NCBI GenBank assembly: GCA_946894095.1
Contig: OX335645.2
Span: 13,291,001-13,355,000 of the forward strand
Source: Incurvaria masculella
Taxonomy: Eukaryota; Arthropoda; Insecta; Lepidoptera; Incurvariidae
DNA length: 64,000 nucleotides
Reading direction: 5' to 3'
A model generated the notes under the pieces. The model saw only the letters and a list, made by a program, of their open reading frames with translations, was not told where the DNA came from and did no database searches. The first letter of the stretch is position 1; every line of letters begins with the position of its first letter. Made by a program: the position numbers and the translations under genes. Shown in pieces: positions 9,340 through 21,249 of this stretch.

Positions 9340-12160
9340 TTATCTCCACAAAATAAGTTTTTGAAGTAGTATGTTATGCCGACATTACAAACTTTCCGTA
9401 ATGTAACTAGCACATATAAGTAATATAGTATTTCGTGGAAATATTTTTTCTTTGAGCCACGATTATTATGATGATATTTTTTTACATTTAAACTTCTTTG
9501 ACTAAATTAATCGTTTAAAAGCCGCATTTTTAGACCAAAAAACTTATGCTTCGAAGGTACAAGGTCATATGCCATTAGTTCGAAATCACTCAATTTCCCT
9601 TTCTTCTTCTCATCACCCCGCTTTCTTAAGTGCCCTTGCATTTTGTGAAAGACAAACCAGCTACAAAAATCCCAAAGTTATCTTTCGGTTACATCATACA
9701 AAAATGCAATGTAGCCGAAAGTTAACTATCGGAATTCAGATAACTTGAGGTGGTGAAAACAGGGGCTAGTCGAGTCTTGGTATCTATCATTTATATTTTA
9801 AAATACCAAAGTAATCTTTCGACTTAAAAACCATTGCAGTTTCTGTTATTATTGGTTCCTCGAGTGTGTTACATGGTCTTATTAGTAGTGTTCTGAGGAG
9901 CGACTGATGCAGTATTTCTCGAAATGGGTTTTAACGCCACCTAGTGGGCGCTAAAGGCTTACAGGGAGGCGGAAAAGGACCCCAGAGGAAATGGGGGGGG
10001 GGGGGCGTTGAAGCTGTTTAGGGGACGATGGCTGATTTGTGTTTTTCTAATATTTAAAGGTATTCACCGCCCTTTGGGACCTTTACTGCCCAGACTGTAT
10101 AAAATATATTAAGAATATTCTACTCACATTACAATACAATTTAATTCAATTTATTAAAGTAATGATTTATTAAAGTAGATGAAATAAGTTTGAGAACCTC
10201 TGGTATAATGCAACTCTGGGATGCCTTTCTATTTCCATCATGAACTATCTTTCTATTCCCTGAACTGTTTTATTTTAACAGAAAAGTTGGTAAAAAAAAT
10301 CTCTATTAGAGGCAAATTCGGAAAAGCGCTCGCAGGTTCGGATTTCAAATCCTTGAATAATTATTGGGGTGTATCAAAAAGCACGCGCTTCTAAAACATG
10401 TTCTATTAAATATAAACACAAATTAAAAAAAGCATTAATTTCTCTCATTTCATGCTTCGGTCGTTTTTTTTAACGGCTGCCTATTTTTAGGTGTGTACAT
10501 TTTCTTTGGTCAAAGTACAGTAAACCTCTTCCCCCGCTCTCGTACTTTAATAACGGCTACGAGAAGCTGCCAACAGATATTGTTGTCAATTTGTTTCCAG
10601 CCGACTTACGATATTCCGCTACTTAGGATTCGCTCGGCGTGCCCTCCCCCCCTCCCGGCCCTCCCCCCCGCCCTGTCGCGAGGGTGACCCGACTTATGGG
10701 CCTAACGAAATGAACACACGAGGAATAAGAACAACAAAGTTGAGATGTCAGGCGATTAGACGCGAGTCACGTTATCATGTTTTTTTTGCTCCAAGTTAAT
10801 ATAGTTTCTTTGCAAAGCCACGCAAAAAGCTCGCGGAACTCACCCGAGCCTCGGGGGTGTAGGTATATTAATTTGAGGAGTAGCTCAACAGGGTCGGTGT
10901 GTGCGTAAAATATTCTGAAGTACTTAAACGCAGAATGGAGTTGGTTAAACGTGCCACTAACACATGGATCAGGTTCCAAAGTCCACCCTTCAATTCACAG
11001 AGACATTCGTATTCGTCGTTAGTAATGATATTTGTTATTTGTGGGACTAGCTTTTCTATACTGAGTTTTCTGCTGATCTAAGACTAATATGAACTTCAAC
11101 TGTTAAAAGCGTAGTGTGGTTATAACTGTCATTTTAACTTTTATGCTAAAGGTTACCACAATCATTTTAATTGTAACTAATGACCTATCGTGGTATATGA
11201 TTGAGCAGTTGTTTAACTGCAGTCAGTAAATATATCGTATGAGCTTACTCTCAAGACAAATATTAAAAAAAAATTGCGGTGTATTGATTTCTTAAACAGT
11301 GATTTTCTACCAATCGTATAATTTTAAATCAGATCCCTCGATTTTCTGTTGAGAGGAAAATACACACGCCAATTAAATATTTTTAAATAAATTAATCCAT
11401 AATAGAATCTTTGTAAAACATGAACACATAAATATCAATCCGTTTATGAATTTTGAAGTTTACAGAATAATTTATGAACATTTTGGGTATCAATCAATAT
11501 TATTTAGTTAGTTTTTTTATGTAAATTGTCATGTGAATAAATTAACAATTAGAAAATTTAAATATTAAATAGTAACTATTTATGAGCAGCCGCATAGTAG
11601 TGTTTTCATTATTTATTCTTTATCCCAATATAATGTTAAAATATTTTTTTTCCCATGAGATTAAATTCAAGAATCTTTCCAAAACTTGTAAATATTAAAC
11701 AGGGAATTATTTTATTGCAACAGCCACTCAAAATACTTATTCTATAGTTATTTCATATAACAATGGTTATAATTAAAATTCATCGATTCGATGAAAAGCA
11801 TTTGGATTTAATTTGAACATAATTCAAACTAAATAGTAATAATATATTTTTTAATAATTTTATCAAAAGGCTAATGACGAAACTTAGATAATATATTATA
11901 TTTTTTGTCTAACATATTTTTTTATTCATATGATATTTATTCAATTAAAATTTAGTTATAACAAAGACAACTTCCGATAATTTAAGTCTTGTGAACTAAA
12001 TTTCCTTACAATTCTCACCACTTCTGCCTTTGTGAGCATAAATATAAAAAATATATATATATATTTATTTATTTAAATATCACTTTTTGGTGCACAATAC
12101 AAGTCTTATATCAGCTTGACTCGTTTCAAGATCAATCGTAGCCCACGAAAAACGAAGACA
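9340..12160. other. AT-rich intergenic stretch, few features
   Basis: Contains a 13-nt G run (9993-10005), a GC-rich pyrimidine patch (10640-10680, CCCTCCCCCCCTCCCGGCCC), scattered tRNA-like bits near 10310-10365 and long AT-rich stretches with an (AT)n run near 12049-12064. No coding frame with splice borders or domains is visible. Confidence 0.5.
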
Positions 12161-12169
12161 GATACCGGC

Positions 12170-12470
12170 TTAGTTTGAAATAACTCCGTCTTCACGTAAA
12201 AGTAAAAAGTACAATGTCTTCAGGAGCGAGAAGACTCCTCGCGAATCATTAATTTTAATTCGTGTCCCGTGACGCCCCCCTAATGAATTATTGGGAATTG
12301 CCTCTCCCCCGCCCCGCCCCCACCCCCGCGACCGCCCCGCCCCGCCCCGACCGCCCCCGCGACATCCGGCGCGGGGGCGGGCTTATTTCTTGTGCGACTT
12401 TTGCATAATGTGAAAAAATGTCCGCACGACCGAAGGAATACTAATTACGAAGTATTACGAGCGGCGAGGC
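12170..12470. promoter_or_regulatory. GC-rich island with homeodomain-type AT cores
   Basis: A CpG/C-rich centre (12280-12380, CCGCCCCGCCCCGCCCCGAC) is flanked by AT-core motifs CATTAATTTTAATTCG and CTAATGAATTATTGGG, which match TAATTR-type homeodomain sites. The mixed architecture resembles an insect enhancer, but function is inferred only from composition. Confidence 0.32.
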
Positions 12471-12989
12471 TAAACTTTTTTTTGAGGATTTTCAGATACA
12501 CTTCCTTAAAAGAAAGCCTTCTAAAAAACTGAAAAAATACTCAGTTCAAAAATAAGAGAGGTTTTTCCTTTTGTTCCCATTTTTTAGGATTTTTAGGTAT
12601 TTTTTCTCCAGAATCACTCAACACCCAATTTATTTAAAGAAAACAAAGAGTATCTTATGTAACATTTATATTTTTTCCACATTAGAAAATATTCTAATAT
12701 TAATACAATTTAAATCTTGTTTTGTTTTTTATGTTTATGTTTAAAAACTACTAGTGCCGAATTATTACCTCTTCCAGAAAAGAACGAAGAAATAATTTTA
12801 TTCATCAGATTCTGGTCAATGAAATGAACTTATACATATTCCTTGCAGGGTGATAAAAGATCAAAAATTTAGAAACTTTTAATAAAAGACTCAAGAAGTT
12901 GAATGTCAATTATGTAAGCGCATCTAAACCACGATCATCCTAGATCTTATAAGCTTGCTAGCTCCAAAAAAATTCATAATTCGAGGAGA

Positions 12990-13150
12990 ATGTTATGCTC
13001 GTCGCCGCCGTCCCCCCGGCCTCCGCCAGCCCGCCCCCCCGGCCTCCGCCAGCCCGCCCCCACGGCCTCCGCCAGCCCGCGCCAGCCCCTCCGCTGCCCC
13101 GCCGCGGGCCCGGCCGCTGGCTCTCAACATCGAGAAGACATTCCGCCAGT
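12990..13150. promoter_or_regulatory. GC-rich island with internal GGCCTCCGCCAGCCCGC repeats
   Basis: A short run of near-tandem GGCCTCCGCCAGCCCGC units (three copies, ~13018-13082) leads into further GC-rich sequence. Frames on both strands are open but proline/alanine-rich and repeat-driven. I read it as an expanded GC minisatellite rather than a gene. Confidence 0.4.
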
Positions 13151-13169
13151 AATGAGTTAGGTTTCAATG

Positions 13170-14130
13170 TTTTTTGCCTTTTATTTCGACGATCCGAGTT
13201 GAATTCATAAGTAGATCGCGCAGACCACTTACTTTTTACAAAAGGTGTACAAGAATCCTGAAGCTCTTTCGCCGTCAGAGAATTTTCTGGGAAAATCGGA
13301 GGAAAGGTTATTTAATTACTGGACGAAATGAGACTGTCGAAGAATTGTGAAAGTATGCATGTTTATTGGAACTTTAATTTCTTGTAGCATATACATGTTC
13401 ATGTTTTAATTACTTTCTAGTTATATGTTTTCAAAATCATTATGTTTTGCTCGTTATTTTCTTTTTGCTTAACTTATTCTTACACATTTCCAAATATTAG
13501 TTAATTAAATGTATCTGACAGTATTTTTATGTTTGTATCTTCATGAATAGTCTCTTTTAAAAAATATACGGTTTGAGAAAATGTTGTGTGCACCTGTAAT
13601 TGGGTGACATGCCAGAGATGTATTTAAATAGAAATCTAATTTGGATCACTGTTTTGCACTGTCACCTATTGGTGTCTCTTGTTAAAATAAATAAACAGCT
13701 ATAGTAAGAAATATCAGATATATGTTAAATGCCTTTTTTTTACTTTACAAATATTATTTTAAAACGCTGTGTTTAAAATTTAAAATCATCATATGTCGAA
13801 AAACAGTAAAAATATTAACAAACATATTGCAAATACATATACATAATCTAATGCATACCTACAAAAATATTTTAATAATGGTTTTTTTATTTATATTAGG
13901 CTCACGAGTTAACGGCAACTTTAACCGACGGCTTTAGTTATATTTGTAAATGAGTTCACCACACATTTCATATTTTGATTAGTAAATTTACAGTCAGATA
14001 ATTGTGACAAAAGATATCATTCTCTGGTAATGACTATCCGTCTATTGTATATTTGTGGGAAAGGTAGTATCTGAGAATTGAAAAATCGGCTCTAAACCTT
14101 TCACACATAAATTTATGATTTTTTTTATAT
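13170..14130. other. AT-rich intergenic sequence, nothing recognised
   Basis: Mostly A/T with short accidental frames; no splice-bounded exon, repeat family or hairpin that I can support. Confidence 0.5.
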
Positions 14131-14131
14131 A

Positions 14132-14393
14132 ACGGGACATACTACTAGTACCACACCCACCCTAATGATATTAGCCCAACACACCGCATTTCCGAAGGAA
14201 TTATGTAGGTGCCATGCCCTTCTCTTCCAGAGCACGGCTACATTTAACAAGATGGAAACACGGATATTTTTAGAGCCCTTTCGACCATCTTTTCATTCAA
14301 CGGGATTGTACCATCCTGGACGGGTTTTACCCTGCCAACTAGTAGGGGAAGGGAACCTACAGTTTGACATAGATTCCGAACCATGAAACAGTA
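14132..14393 (-). mobile_element. SINE body (tRNA-head type), split from its head by a MITE
   Basis: The tail and body (TTAGCCCAACACACCGCATT, GTGCCATGCCCTT, CGACCATCTTTTCATTCAAC, GGAACCTACAGTTTGACATA) match the SINE body shared with 8521 and 48465. The sequence after the MITE (14609-14660) is the linker also found in the tRNA-headed SINE at 51202-51580, and the head follows at 14661-14732. Confidence 0.75.
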
Positions 14394-14405
14394 GGCCAAT
14401 TCTTC

Positions 14406-14608
14406 GAGTTCCGTGCTCAGGAATCAGGAATATTCCAGTCGAGAAAAGCTTTTTTAGCGGTTGTCAAATCTATTTTCTCGACGGAAAGATTACGGAGCAA
14501 ACTAGTTCCATGATTCATGGTTTTCCGTCAAGAAAATCGCTTTGAAAACCACTGTAAAAGCGATTTTTTTTCCACTAAATGATTCCTGATTCCTTAGCAC
14601 GGAATTCC
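14406..14608. mobile_element. MITE with GAATTCCGT terminal inverted repeats
   Basis: Ends AGTTCCGTGCTCAGGAATCA and, reversed, GAATTCCGTGCTAAGGAATC are inverted repeats of about 25 bp, and the interior is also largely self-complementary (GCGATTTT / AAAGCTTTTTTAGCGG). A second copy lies at 52670-52852. It is inserted inside a SINE. Confidence 0.75.
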
Positions 14609-14660
14609 AAGTGTAGGCTTGCAGCTCTTATCCAACTAAGGAAGATAAATAAAATGTTTC

Positions 14661-14732
14661 ATTAACGGTGCGGATCGGACCATAATCCTTTGGCATGGAA
14701 GGTAAGTCCTCGCGCTACTGAGCTACGATTCG
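14661..14732 (-). mobile_element. tRNA-derived SINE head
   Basis: On the minus strand the sequence reads TAGCTCAGTAGCGCGAGGAC (box A), ACTTACCTTCCATGCC and GGTCCGATCCG (box B-like). It aligns with the head at 51515-51580 (TAGCTCATGGGCGCG, ACTTGCCTTACATGC, GGGTTCCAATCCC). It belongs to the interrupted SINE at 14132-14393. Confidence 0.65.
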
Positions 14733-15328
14733 CTTAACGATTTAATAAAAAATGGTCATCAAATGGGCCATGACTAAAATCAATATGGTTTATTACGAAC
14801 TACCCTATTTAATTCGATACCTATGTAAGGTAGATCTTAAATATTTTTAAATACATATATATGATTGGCATAAGAAGGCAGTCACATAAATGTATGTGAT
14901 TATTCTAAATATTATACGAGTATATAATTTTTATACCAAAATGCATTTGGTAGGACATACTTACGTGAAAGTAAATAATACAAAAAATCTTAATTACAAA
15001 TAGAAATCTAGTAAAATAATACAATAGAGCAGCGTTGGTTTTCACTTAGCTTTCGTGAAGTGAAGTGTTCTACAATTAAATTAATTAAATTTGTTAATTA
15101 TAATTAAATTTGTTAATTATTAACAAAAGTATAAGTCCAATGCTGTCTAGAAATGATCATATGATAAATTATTTATATTGAAATAGTCACAGGGCGCTGC
15201 ATAGCGTTGATCATATTATGATCAATCATTTGACGTGCAATTATTATGAAATACGCTATAACGGTAAATAATACAATCCTAAGTAGATTGTATGCACTCA
15301 ATGTATCCTGAGAAAAAAATTATCAGAC

Positions 15329-15493
15329 TTAGCCCCGGTTGCACGAAGAGACGGGCGAGTTAATCAATATTCAAACACGTCACTTTTAGTGATCCGCATA
15401 GAGTTCCTTCCATACTGTCCACACAAAGTGACGTGTTTGATCATACTTTGACGATGATTTTGATTTTTTGTCCTTTCGTGCACTCGGCCCTTA
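15329..15493. mobile_element. Harbinger-like MITE with TTA target duplication
   Basis: A TTA is present on both sides. The inner ends GCCCCGGTTGCACGAA and (reverse complement of the right end) GGGCCGAGTGCACGAA are 16-bp terminal inverted repeats with 12 matches. Subterminal AAACACGTCACTTT segments are also inverted. A 3-bp TTA duplication suits PIF/Harbinger elements; no transposase is encoded. Confidence 0.75.
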
Positions 15494-15649
15494 GCCTAGT
15501 TTTCAGCAAGTGCTGATTATCTTGTTTCTGGTATTCATTGCAAGATGGTAAGTAATCATTATTTGGTGGAAGAGACCATCATATTCATTGTATGCACACA
15601 TGAGCAATTTGAACACTTCCCACTGAATGGATCTGCAAAAGCGAAGAGG

Positions 15650-15985
15650 GGTAAGTTTGTATGATGTCGCCGGCGCGGCGCGGGGCGGCGGAGCAGCCGC
15701 TGGGAGCCGACACTGTCGGAAGAGGCCGCGCCGCCCCGCCGACATATTGCTCCGAGGACGACACGCGAAACTTGCGCGACGTCTCGCCAATAAATAAGCA
15801 GGTCACATATTGAGGGGCCCGGGGTCGGCAGCGGGAATTGGAAGTTTTCGACCCTCTGTTTACGGAAAAAGAAAAGTTTTTTTTAAAAAAAGACAAGTCC
15901 CGACGTCTCGGGGATACTGTCAACGCGGTGCTCGCGAGTTGCGCAGATGCGTGTTGGCGGTACGGACGTACAATAAAGAAAAAAA
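15650..15985. promoter_or_regulatory. GC/CpG-rich island
   Basis: CpG-rich sequence (GCCGGCGCGGCGCGGGGCGG) embedded in AT-rich DNA, with frames open on both strands and no consistent splice borders. A 139-codon minus-strand frame spans it but is low in recognisable protein character. Treated as a candidate regulatory block. Confidence 0.3.
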
Positions 15986-16184
15986 TAGCTGACCGAGCGG
16001 TCATTTATTTAAAAAAATAGTTAGAAATTGTTTACATTTTTTGACCTTCTGGGTTGGGCTTGAATTTGTTCCAATTATATGTTTATCCTGTTGATGCCAA
16101 AGTTTGATAGATAGCATTGAAGCATGAAGTAAGTAACTCGCATTGGTGTAAACTTCTTCACTCCACTAATTAGTATGTGATTAC

Positions 16185-16470
16185 AACCCTACCATCTCTC
16201 AACGCTGAACAGGGAGAAAATGTACGAATTCACAGTCGACATTCCAAAAATAAGAACCCACCGATCTTCTAGATCCTTTATCTATAGGGTCGGTAAACAA
16301 TGGAATGTACTACCTGCCGATGTATTGCTTCCAAAATACAACCTGCGGTCCTTCAAATGGCCTATAAGCGCCTGGCATAGTTTTCGCAGCCCCCCTGAAG
16401 TTCGAAATCCCATGGGAGTCGTCGGGCACCTAAAAAGGTCCTAGCGTACTCCATTTTAAGTTCCCGGCAA
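16185..16470 (+). mobile_element. LINE reverse-transcriptase C-terminal remnant
   Basis: A 74-codon frame reads RTHRSSRSFIYRVGKQWNVL, then PADVLLPKYNLRSFKW. This is the standard C-terminus of Jockey/CR1-type LINE ORF2 (..R-x-S-F..WN-x-LP-x-x-V..(Y/F)N-x-x-x-F+). The upstream part is missing. Confidence 0.75.
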
Positions 16471-16651
16471 GGTTCAAGGTCACACGTTTGACTGCGGGCG
16501 ATCATACTAACAAACATAGTACACCTAGTTTTAGTTTAAACATGTCAATAGTTAGCTATAAAAGATACATTTCATTTTTTCACACCTCCGTGCCAACTGA
16601 AATAAAATGAGATTGAATGAACTATAAATGTGATAAAGTAACATGTGATGT

Positions 16652-16712
16652 GTTATTCATTGCCGCTTCGATCATCTTTCATTAAATGCGTTGGTACGTA
16701 CCCGGGCTAATT
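16652..16712 (-). mobile_element. SINE body fragment
   Basis: CATTGCCGCTTCGATCATCT and the TGCGTTGGTACGTACCCGGG segment match the minus-strand body of the SINE at 48465-48846. Confidence 0.65.
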
Positions 16713-16719
16713 ATACTGA

Positions 16720-17110
16720 CCATACTACTGTTACTGTAAATCCGATAATAACAACCGTCTCCCATTGTTAAAATAGAGGCAACTAAGTAAATTGGTTCCT
16801 CTAACTGAGTAAAAACAGTAAATTTTAATCATTAAAGGTTTCTATACCTTTTAATTGTTTTTTTAACTGTGAAACATAACTGCTTTCTTCTTACTAATTT
16901 CCTAACTGTGAAAACTGTTTCTAGCTTTTGTATTTTCTCCATTCTTACTAAGGTTGTATATTCAGTGAAAAGGTACTTCCCATTCTGTTAAAATTACTTT
17001 ACCTTTCGAAACTGGACAGTTGCACTCCAGATTTGTAGTCGACAGTAATATTCAATCAGTTAAGATAACCGTTTCAAAATCACGCCACATTTGTTATTTT
17101 AACCAAGCTA
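16720..17110 (-). mobile_element. AT-rich DNA element, inverted copy of the 17879 and 49994 family
   Basis: Segments such as GTAAATTGGTTCCTCTAACT, GGACAGTTGCACTCCAGATT and TCAGTTAAGATAACCG are reverse complements of segments in the elements at 17879-18383 and 49994-50546. The far end is obscured. Confidence 0.65.
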
Positions 17111-17878
17111 TGCTGTTCATCGTGCCCAGTGTTACAAGTCTTCACGGCACTAGACTACCGAGGCTAAGGCGTTTTATACAAACTCTCGATATAGTTTTCA
17201 TTAGTTATCGAGCACATAAAGGTATGTACCCTGTAAATCTTTTCAATATTAGTCCAGATTTTTTATTATAAAATAGTTCCTTAGATACTGTATACCAGCA
17301 TAAATTATTAGTTTTAATAGGCAATTAATTTCCGTTAAAATAATTACTGTTTTTTATCTCTACGCTTTTGGCGTATGTCATATTGACGAAGCTTGCTATT
17401 GAAGGACTTTGCAGCGTAAATATGCGATAGCTAATGACAACCTTATCGAATGGTGGTAAAATAGTCACCAGTGATGTACTTAATGAATCTAAAAACGCCG
17501 TAGCAAGAAAAACTGTTTCTTTATTTATTTATTGAAAACATATCGCAATTGTTGTAACAATGACAATTGCATTCTGTAAGCCTTCTACATAGCTTGCATA
17601 TTGACGAGCTAAGTAAATGTTTGAGTATTCAAGTCGCAAACATCATAAGGAGTAGTTCGGCGCTCTGATTTCCCTACAGATATTCTTCAATCATCCGAGA
17701 ACGACCAAGTTATCTATTTCTGCAAGCGGAAGTAATTTATTATATGATCACATTGACAATGAGCCTTTGGAAGGATACCCCGGCGAGACGTGAAGCGATC
17801 GATCGTGTTTTTCTATCTGCTCAACATACCAATACACTGATGAACTAGAATTTTGGCAAATTACATATATGGTCTATG

Positions 17879-18383
17879 CACTGAGAAAATTTTTTTAACT
17901 GTTCTCTTTTTTAGTACAGTTAAAATACAAATAAATGTATTTGTATTTTAGTATTTGTCATTGCTATTAATGTATTAAGTTTAGTATCTATCAATAAGCC
18001 CAGACAGTTACTTTAACTGATTGCAAAGTTCCGCTCGTGAAAATAACACGTGTGGTAGATAAGATGATTTTGAAACGGTTATCTTAACTGATTGAACATT
18101 ACGGCTTACTACAAATCAGGCGTGATAATGTCCCGTTTATAGAGGTTCAGTAATTTAAATTTATTGCCCACTAACTTTTCACTGAATATAAAACGTAAGT
18201 AGAAATGGAAAATTACTAAAGATAAAACAGTTTACACAATAAGAGAAAACAGTTATGGCACACAATTAAAAAACAATCAAAAGGATACAGTAACATTTAA
18301 TGATTAAGGTTTCCTTTATTATGCGTTTTGTTATAACTATATCAGGTTTTAGTGTGGCATTCAGTTACGATTTTTTTCGACTG
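17879..18383 (+). mobile_element. AT-rich DNA element with CACTGA-type ends
   Basis: Starts CACTGAGAAAATTTTTTTAA and shares ordered blocks with 49994-50546: CAGTTACTTTAACTGATTGC, AACACGTGTGGTAGA, TACAAATCAGGCGTG, CAATCAAAAGGATACAGTAA. The right end (ACGATTTTTTTCGACTG) is the diverged inverse of the left. Noncoding. Confidence 0.7.
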
Positions 18384-18598
18384 ACGGTAGGCGCAAATAC
18401 TGGGTGGGCTAGTGATGAGATTCCAGGAATGCAAGAAGAACGAATTGGGGCTAGTTAGCCCCAATGAGTGTGGTGAGATCGCATCACGACTCTTTTTAGG
18501 ATAAAGGTGCCAAATTTCCCGCAGTGACTGCTGTTATACTGTCTTTATTGTTTAGGGTAACTCAGTTACTTTTAGTCCGAATGTAGCATATTAAAATT

Positions 18599-18770
18599 CT
18601 AAGGAATGTGACATGTATGTATAATCTACCGTGAAGCAAGGACTTTTGCTGGTTCGGGTCCAGCCTTGCAGCATATTCATAAAGTAGTTATTTTTACTGG
18701 CTCTTTATTTAATTAATTCGTCCTTGCTTCACGGTTGATTATACATACATATATATGTCACATTCCTTGG
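18599..18770. mobile_element. MITE with ~45-bp terminal inverted repeats
   Basis: The left end (AAGGAATGTGACATGTATGT, CCGTGAAGCAAGGAC) is mirrored at the right end (GTCCTTGCTTCACGG, ACATTCCTTGG). The 80-bp core contains GGTTCGGGTCCAGCCTTGCA. The same core and end recur at 26381-26488 and 27431-27501. Confidence 0.85.
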
Positions 18771-18883
18771 AATAAGCGACGTACCTGCTTAGTACGAAAA
18801 AGTATATTAACTTATTAAACATTTGTTTCAGATCAAATGCGTGTACTTATCACTACATAGTATAAAACAACGTCGCTTATTCT
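18769..18883. mobile_element. small inverted-repeat element
   Basis: A 13-bp perfect inverted repeat, GAATAAGCGACGT and ACGTCGCTTATTC, bounds 115 bp of noncoding sequence between the MITE at 18599 and the Helitron-like element at 18884. Confidence 0.5.
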
Positions 18884-19668
18884 GTCCCTATATCCCTATG
18901 TATGCTTAAATCTTTAAAACTACGCAACGGATATTGATGCGGTTTTTTTAATAGATAGAGTGATTGAGAAGAAGGTTTATATGTATAAAAACATCAATTA
19001 AATAGTGGAGAAATACTGTTATTTTTGAGGTTTACAATGTGATGTCGTAAAAAATTACATTTTTTCCGCTTACATTGCAAACGCAGGCTGAACCCTACGA
19101 GATTTATCAAAATAATGTACTCAGTATTGTACACATTGAAAAGGTCTACAGAAAACTTCGCGATGGTATATGTCTATCTCTTATGGATATCCCACAATAT
19201 TTTTTTTTGTCATTTACTTTTTACGACAAATAATGGCTAATCATCAATGCGATTTTAACCAATACAGCATTAATCCTTATCCAATTAAATACCTTAAATA
19301 CATTGTTGATTTAATATACATCTATATAGCCCTTTAGAGCATATGATTTAAATGAATATTTTTAAAGATGTTATAGATTTAAAAATTGCGGGACGTAGTG
19401 TTTGCGGCGGTACCGGCCGGCCGGGGCGGCGGGAGCGTGCCTATAAATAGTGCGTCGGAGGCCGCGGTTCTCCCTATATATAACACTTTGAATTTATTAT
19501 TTCTCTAATATCTAATAATCATCTAATAATAATATCTAAGTTTTTTTTATTTCAAATATTTCAATGTAGGAACTCTACGTAAAAAGGGTTTATTTGTGTA
19601 TCATTGTGTCAAAATAATATTTTTTTAAATGATATTTTGCCCGTGCAAAGCCGGGACGGGCTGCTAGT
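18884..19668 (+). mobile_element. non-autonomous Helitron-like element
   Basis: The left part (CTACGCAACGGATATTGATG) and much of the interior (GGCTGAACCCTACGAGATTT, CGATGGTATATGTCTATCTC) are familiar from a repeat widespread in Lepidoptera. The right end carries a hairpin GCCCGT/ACGGGC (19639-19661), then TGCTAG and a T, the expected Helitron 3' end. A GC-rich patch (19385-19480) with CTATAAATAGTGCG and a later CCTATATATAACA lies inside and could be an internal promoter-like segment or a separate insertion. Confidence 0.6.
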
Positions 19669-19679
19669 TTTAAAAAATA

Positions 19680-20930
19680 AAACCCTTTTAAAGATTACCC
19701 GTAAAGATAAAGGTCACCCGTTTTATATTTTTTTCTTTCAATATATAAATATTGTCTAATAATTTATTCTTTGAATTAAAATATTACAATACAAATTAAA
19801 ATTAGTTTATTTACCTCTTGTATTGACGGTGAACATATTCAAGAGATATGTTTACTCTAGTGATACTATTTTTAAAATCAATCCCTTCAATTTACTTTGT
19901 ACTTCCGGCTAGGCACGGCTTTAACTTTTGACGGTGTTCAAAGAAAACGTTAAAATTTAAATACGAAATCCATTTTGTGTTCAAATGAGTTTTCGGAATA
20001 GCCAATTAGTTGTTAGCGCTACCCCCCCCCCCCTCCTCCTTCCCGCCAGCCGCGCCCCCTCGCTCCTGCAGCCCGCTTTCATTATCCTCTCTAGTTTCCA
20101 AAACATTCAAGATATATCTTCACACTTTCATCTGCTTTTCCATTTTCTTCCAACGGCGTCAGTTGTCTAGGCTTAACAGAGAAGTCCTTAACTGTTTTTT
20201 TGTCAAACCAATTTTATCTCGCTGTGGGATCTTGTCATGCTGGTATTCATTACTCACTCGGTATACTTCTTTAAACCGCTTTAACTTATTACCCTCGATA
20301 AGTGTAACTACAACTCTTAATTAACACCTCTCTCTTCCAATATGGTCTTTCTGGTAACTCAACTCCCCCTGCAACCATGCAGCTTCCTCAAGGAATCTAT
20401 TTCTACTGCATTTATCGTGCTTCTTCTACCACACCCAAGCCTCGCCTCCAAAACTTAGAGATGGCATCAATACACTTGAGTATGTATGCATGTATGAAAA
20501 TATGTATGGATGTCTATTTCCAAGCTGAATTTATTTTCTTTCTGACATTCTTTTGAGGAATCCATAGCGTTACCTCTTGTGATGTGCATTGTAAATATGA
20601 GCGTATCCACTCAGTAACTATGTAAATGGTATCTATCTAGTTAACATATATTTATTTACTGAGTGGATACTATTGAACGAAACAAAACAAATGTTAAATG
20701 AAACCAAAACCTTGTCCAAACCAACCAAATCCTCCATACATGTTTTTATTAGATCATGATAAACATAGCAACCGATAAGTTGATCCGATAACACTTAATT
20801 TTATAGTCGAGTCTACTAAAACGGTTCTGATGGGACTAGATATCATTTAAATTGTATTTCGCGTATTATATCAGTGTATGATGTTTTGGATTACATTGTT
20901 TAGATACGTTGTTATCTTTCCGTCCTCCCG
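19680..20930. other. intergenic sequence, nothing firmly recognised
   Basis: A pyrimidine-rich patch with a C run (20023-20035) stands out. Short frames of 61-104 codons overlap it but lack domains and splice borders. Confidence 0.5.
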
Positions 20931-20934
20931 AGAT

Positions 20935-21245
20935 AACCAATACTAGGTGCGGAGGCGGCGGCAGTAGCGACGGGGCCTATTCTGAGAAAATCGTCCAATA
21001 TAAAGCCGGTTTAATTTGAGCTTTTCGCACTCAATGGGATGGAATAATATCGGGCAATTTGGTTACCGCGAACATAAATATGGCCGACTGCGGCGCGCGG
21101 GCGGGGGGGGGGGGTGCGGGAGTAATTGTTACGCAAGCAATTCTCGCCTCGTAACGACTAGGAAAGAAAACTTTGGCCGTTTGGGGTGGGAATTATCGCG
21201 AGTGCCCGGAGTCGTGCCGTCTTGTGGCCAGTCGTAGGCGTTTTG
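20935..21245. promoter_or_regulatory. GC/CpG-rich island
   Basis: Contains AATATGGCCGACTGCGGCGC, a motif sharing ATATGGCCGAC with the island at ~6.01 kb, and a long G run. AT-core pieces such as AATATAAAGCCGGTTTAATT lie at the left. No gene structure is seen. Confidence 0.32.
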
Positions 21246-21249
21246 TATT

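Noticed and set aside
12049..12064. CRISPR-like or tandem arrays
   Set aside because: Only short (AT)n, (GT)n, (GTCA)n and (AAAT)n microsatellites and diverged transposon copies; the organism is a eukaryote.
15585..16004. 139-codon minus-strand frame as a gene
   Set aside because: Same reason: GC island, no domain, no consistent borders.
17826..17840. Second hammerhead core (CTGATGA near 17837)
   Set aside because: No helix II or GAAA follows.
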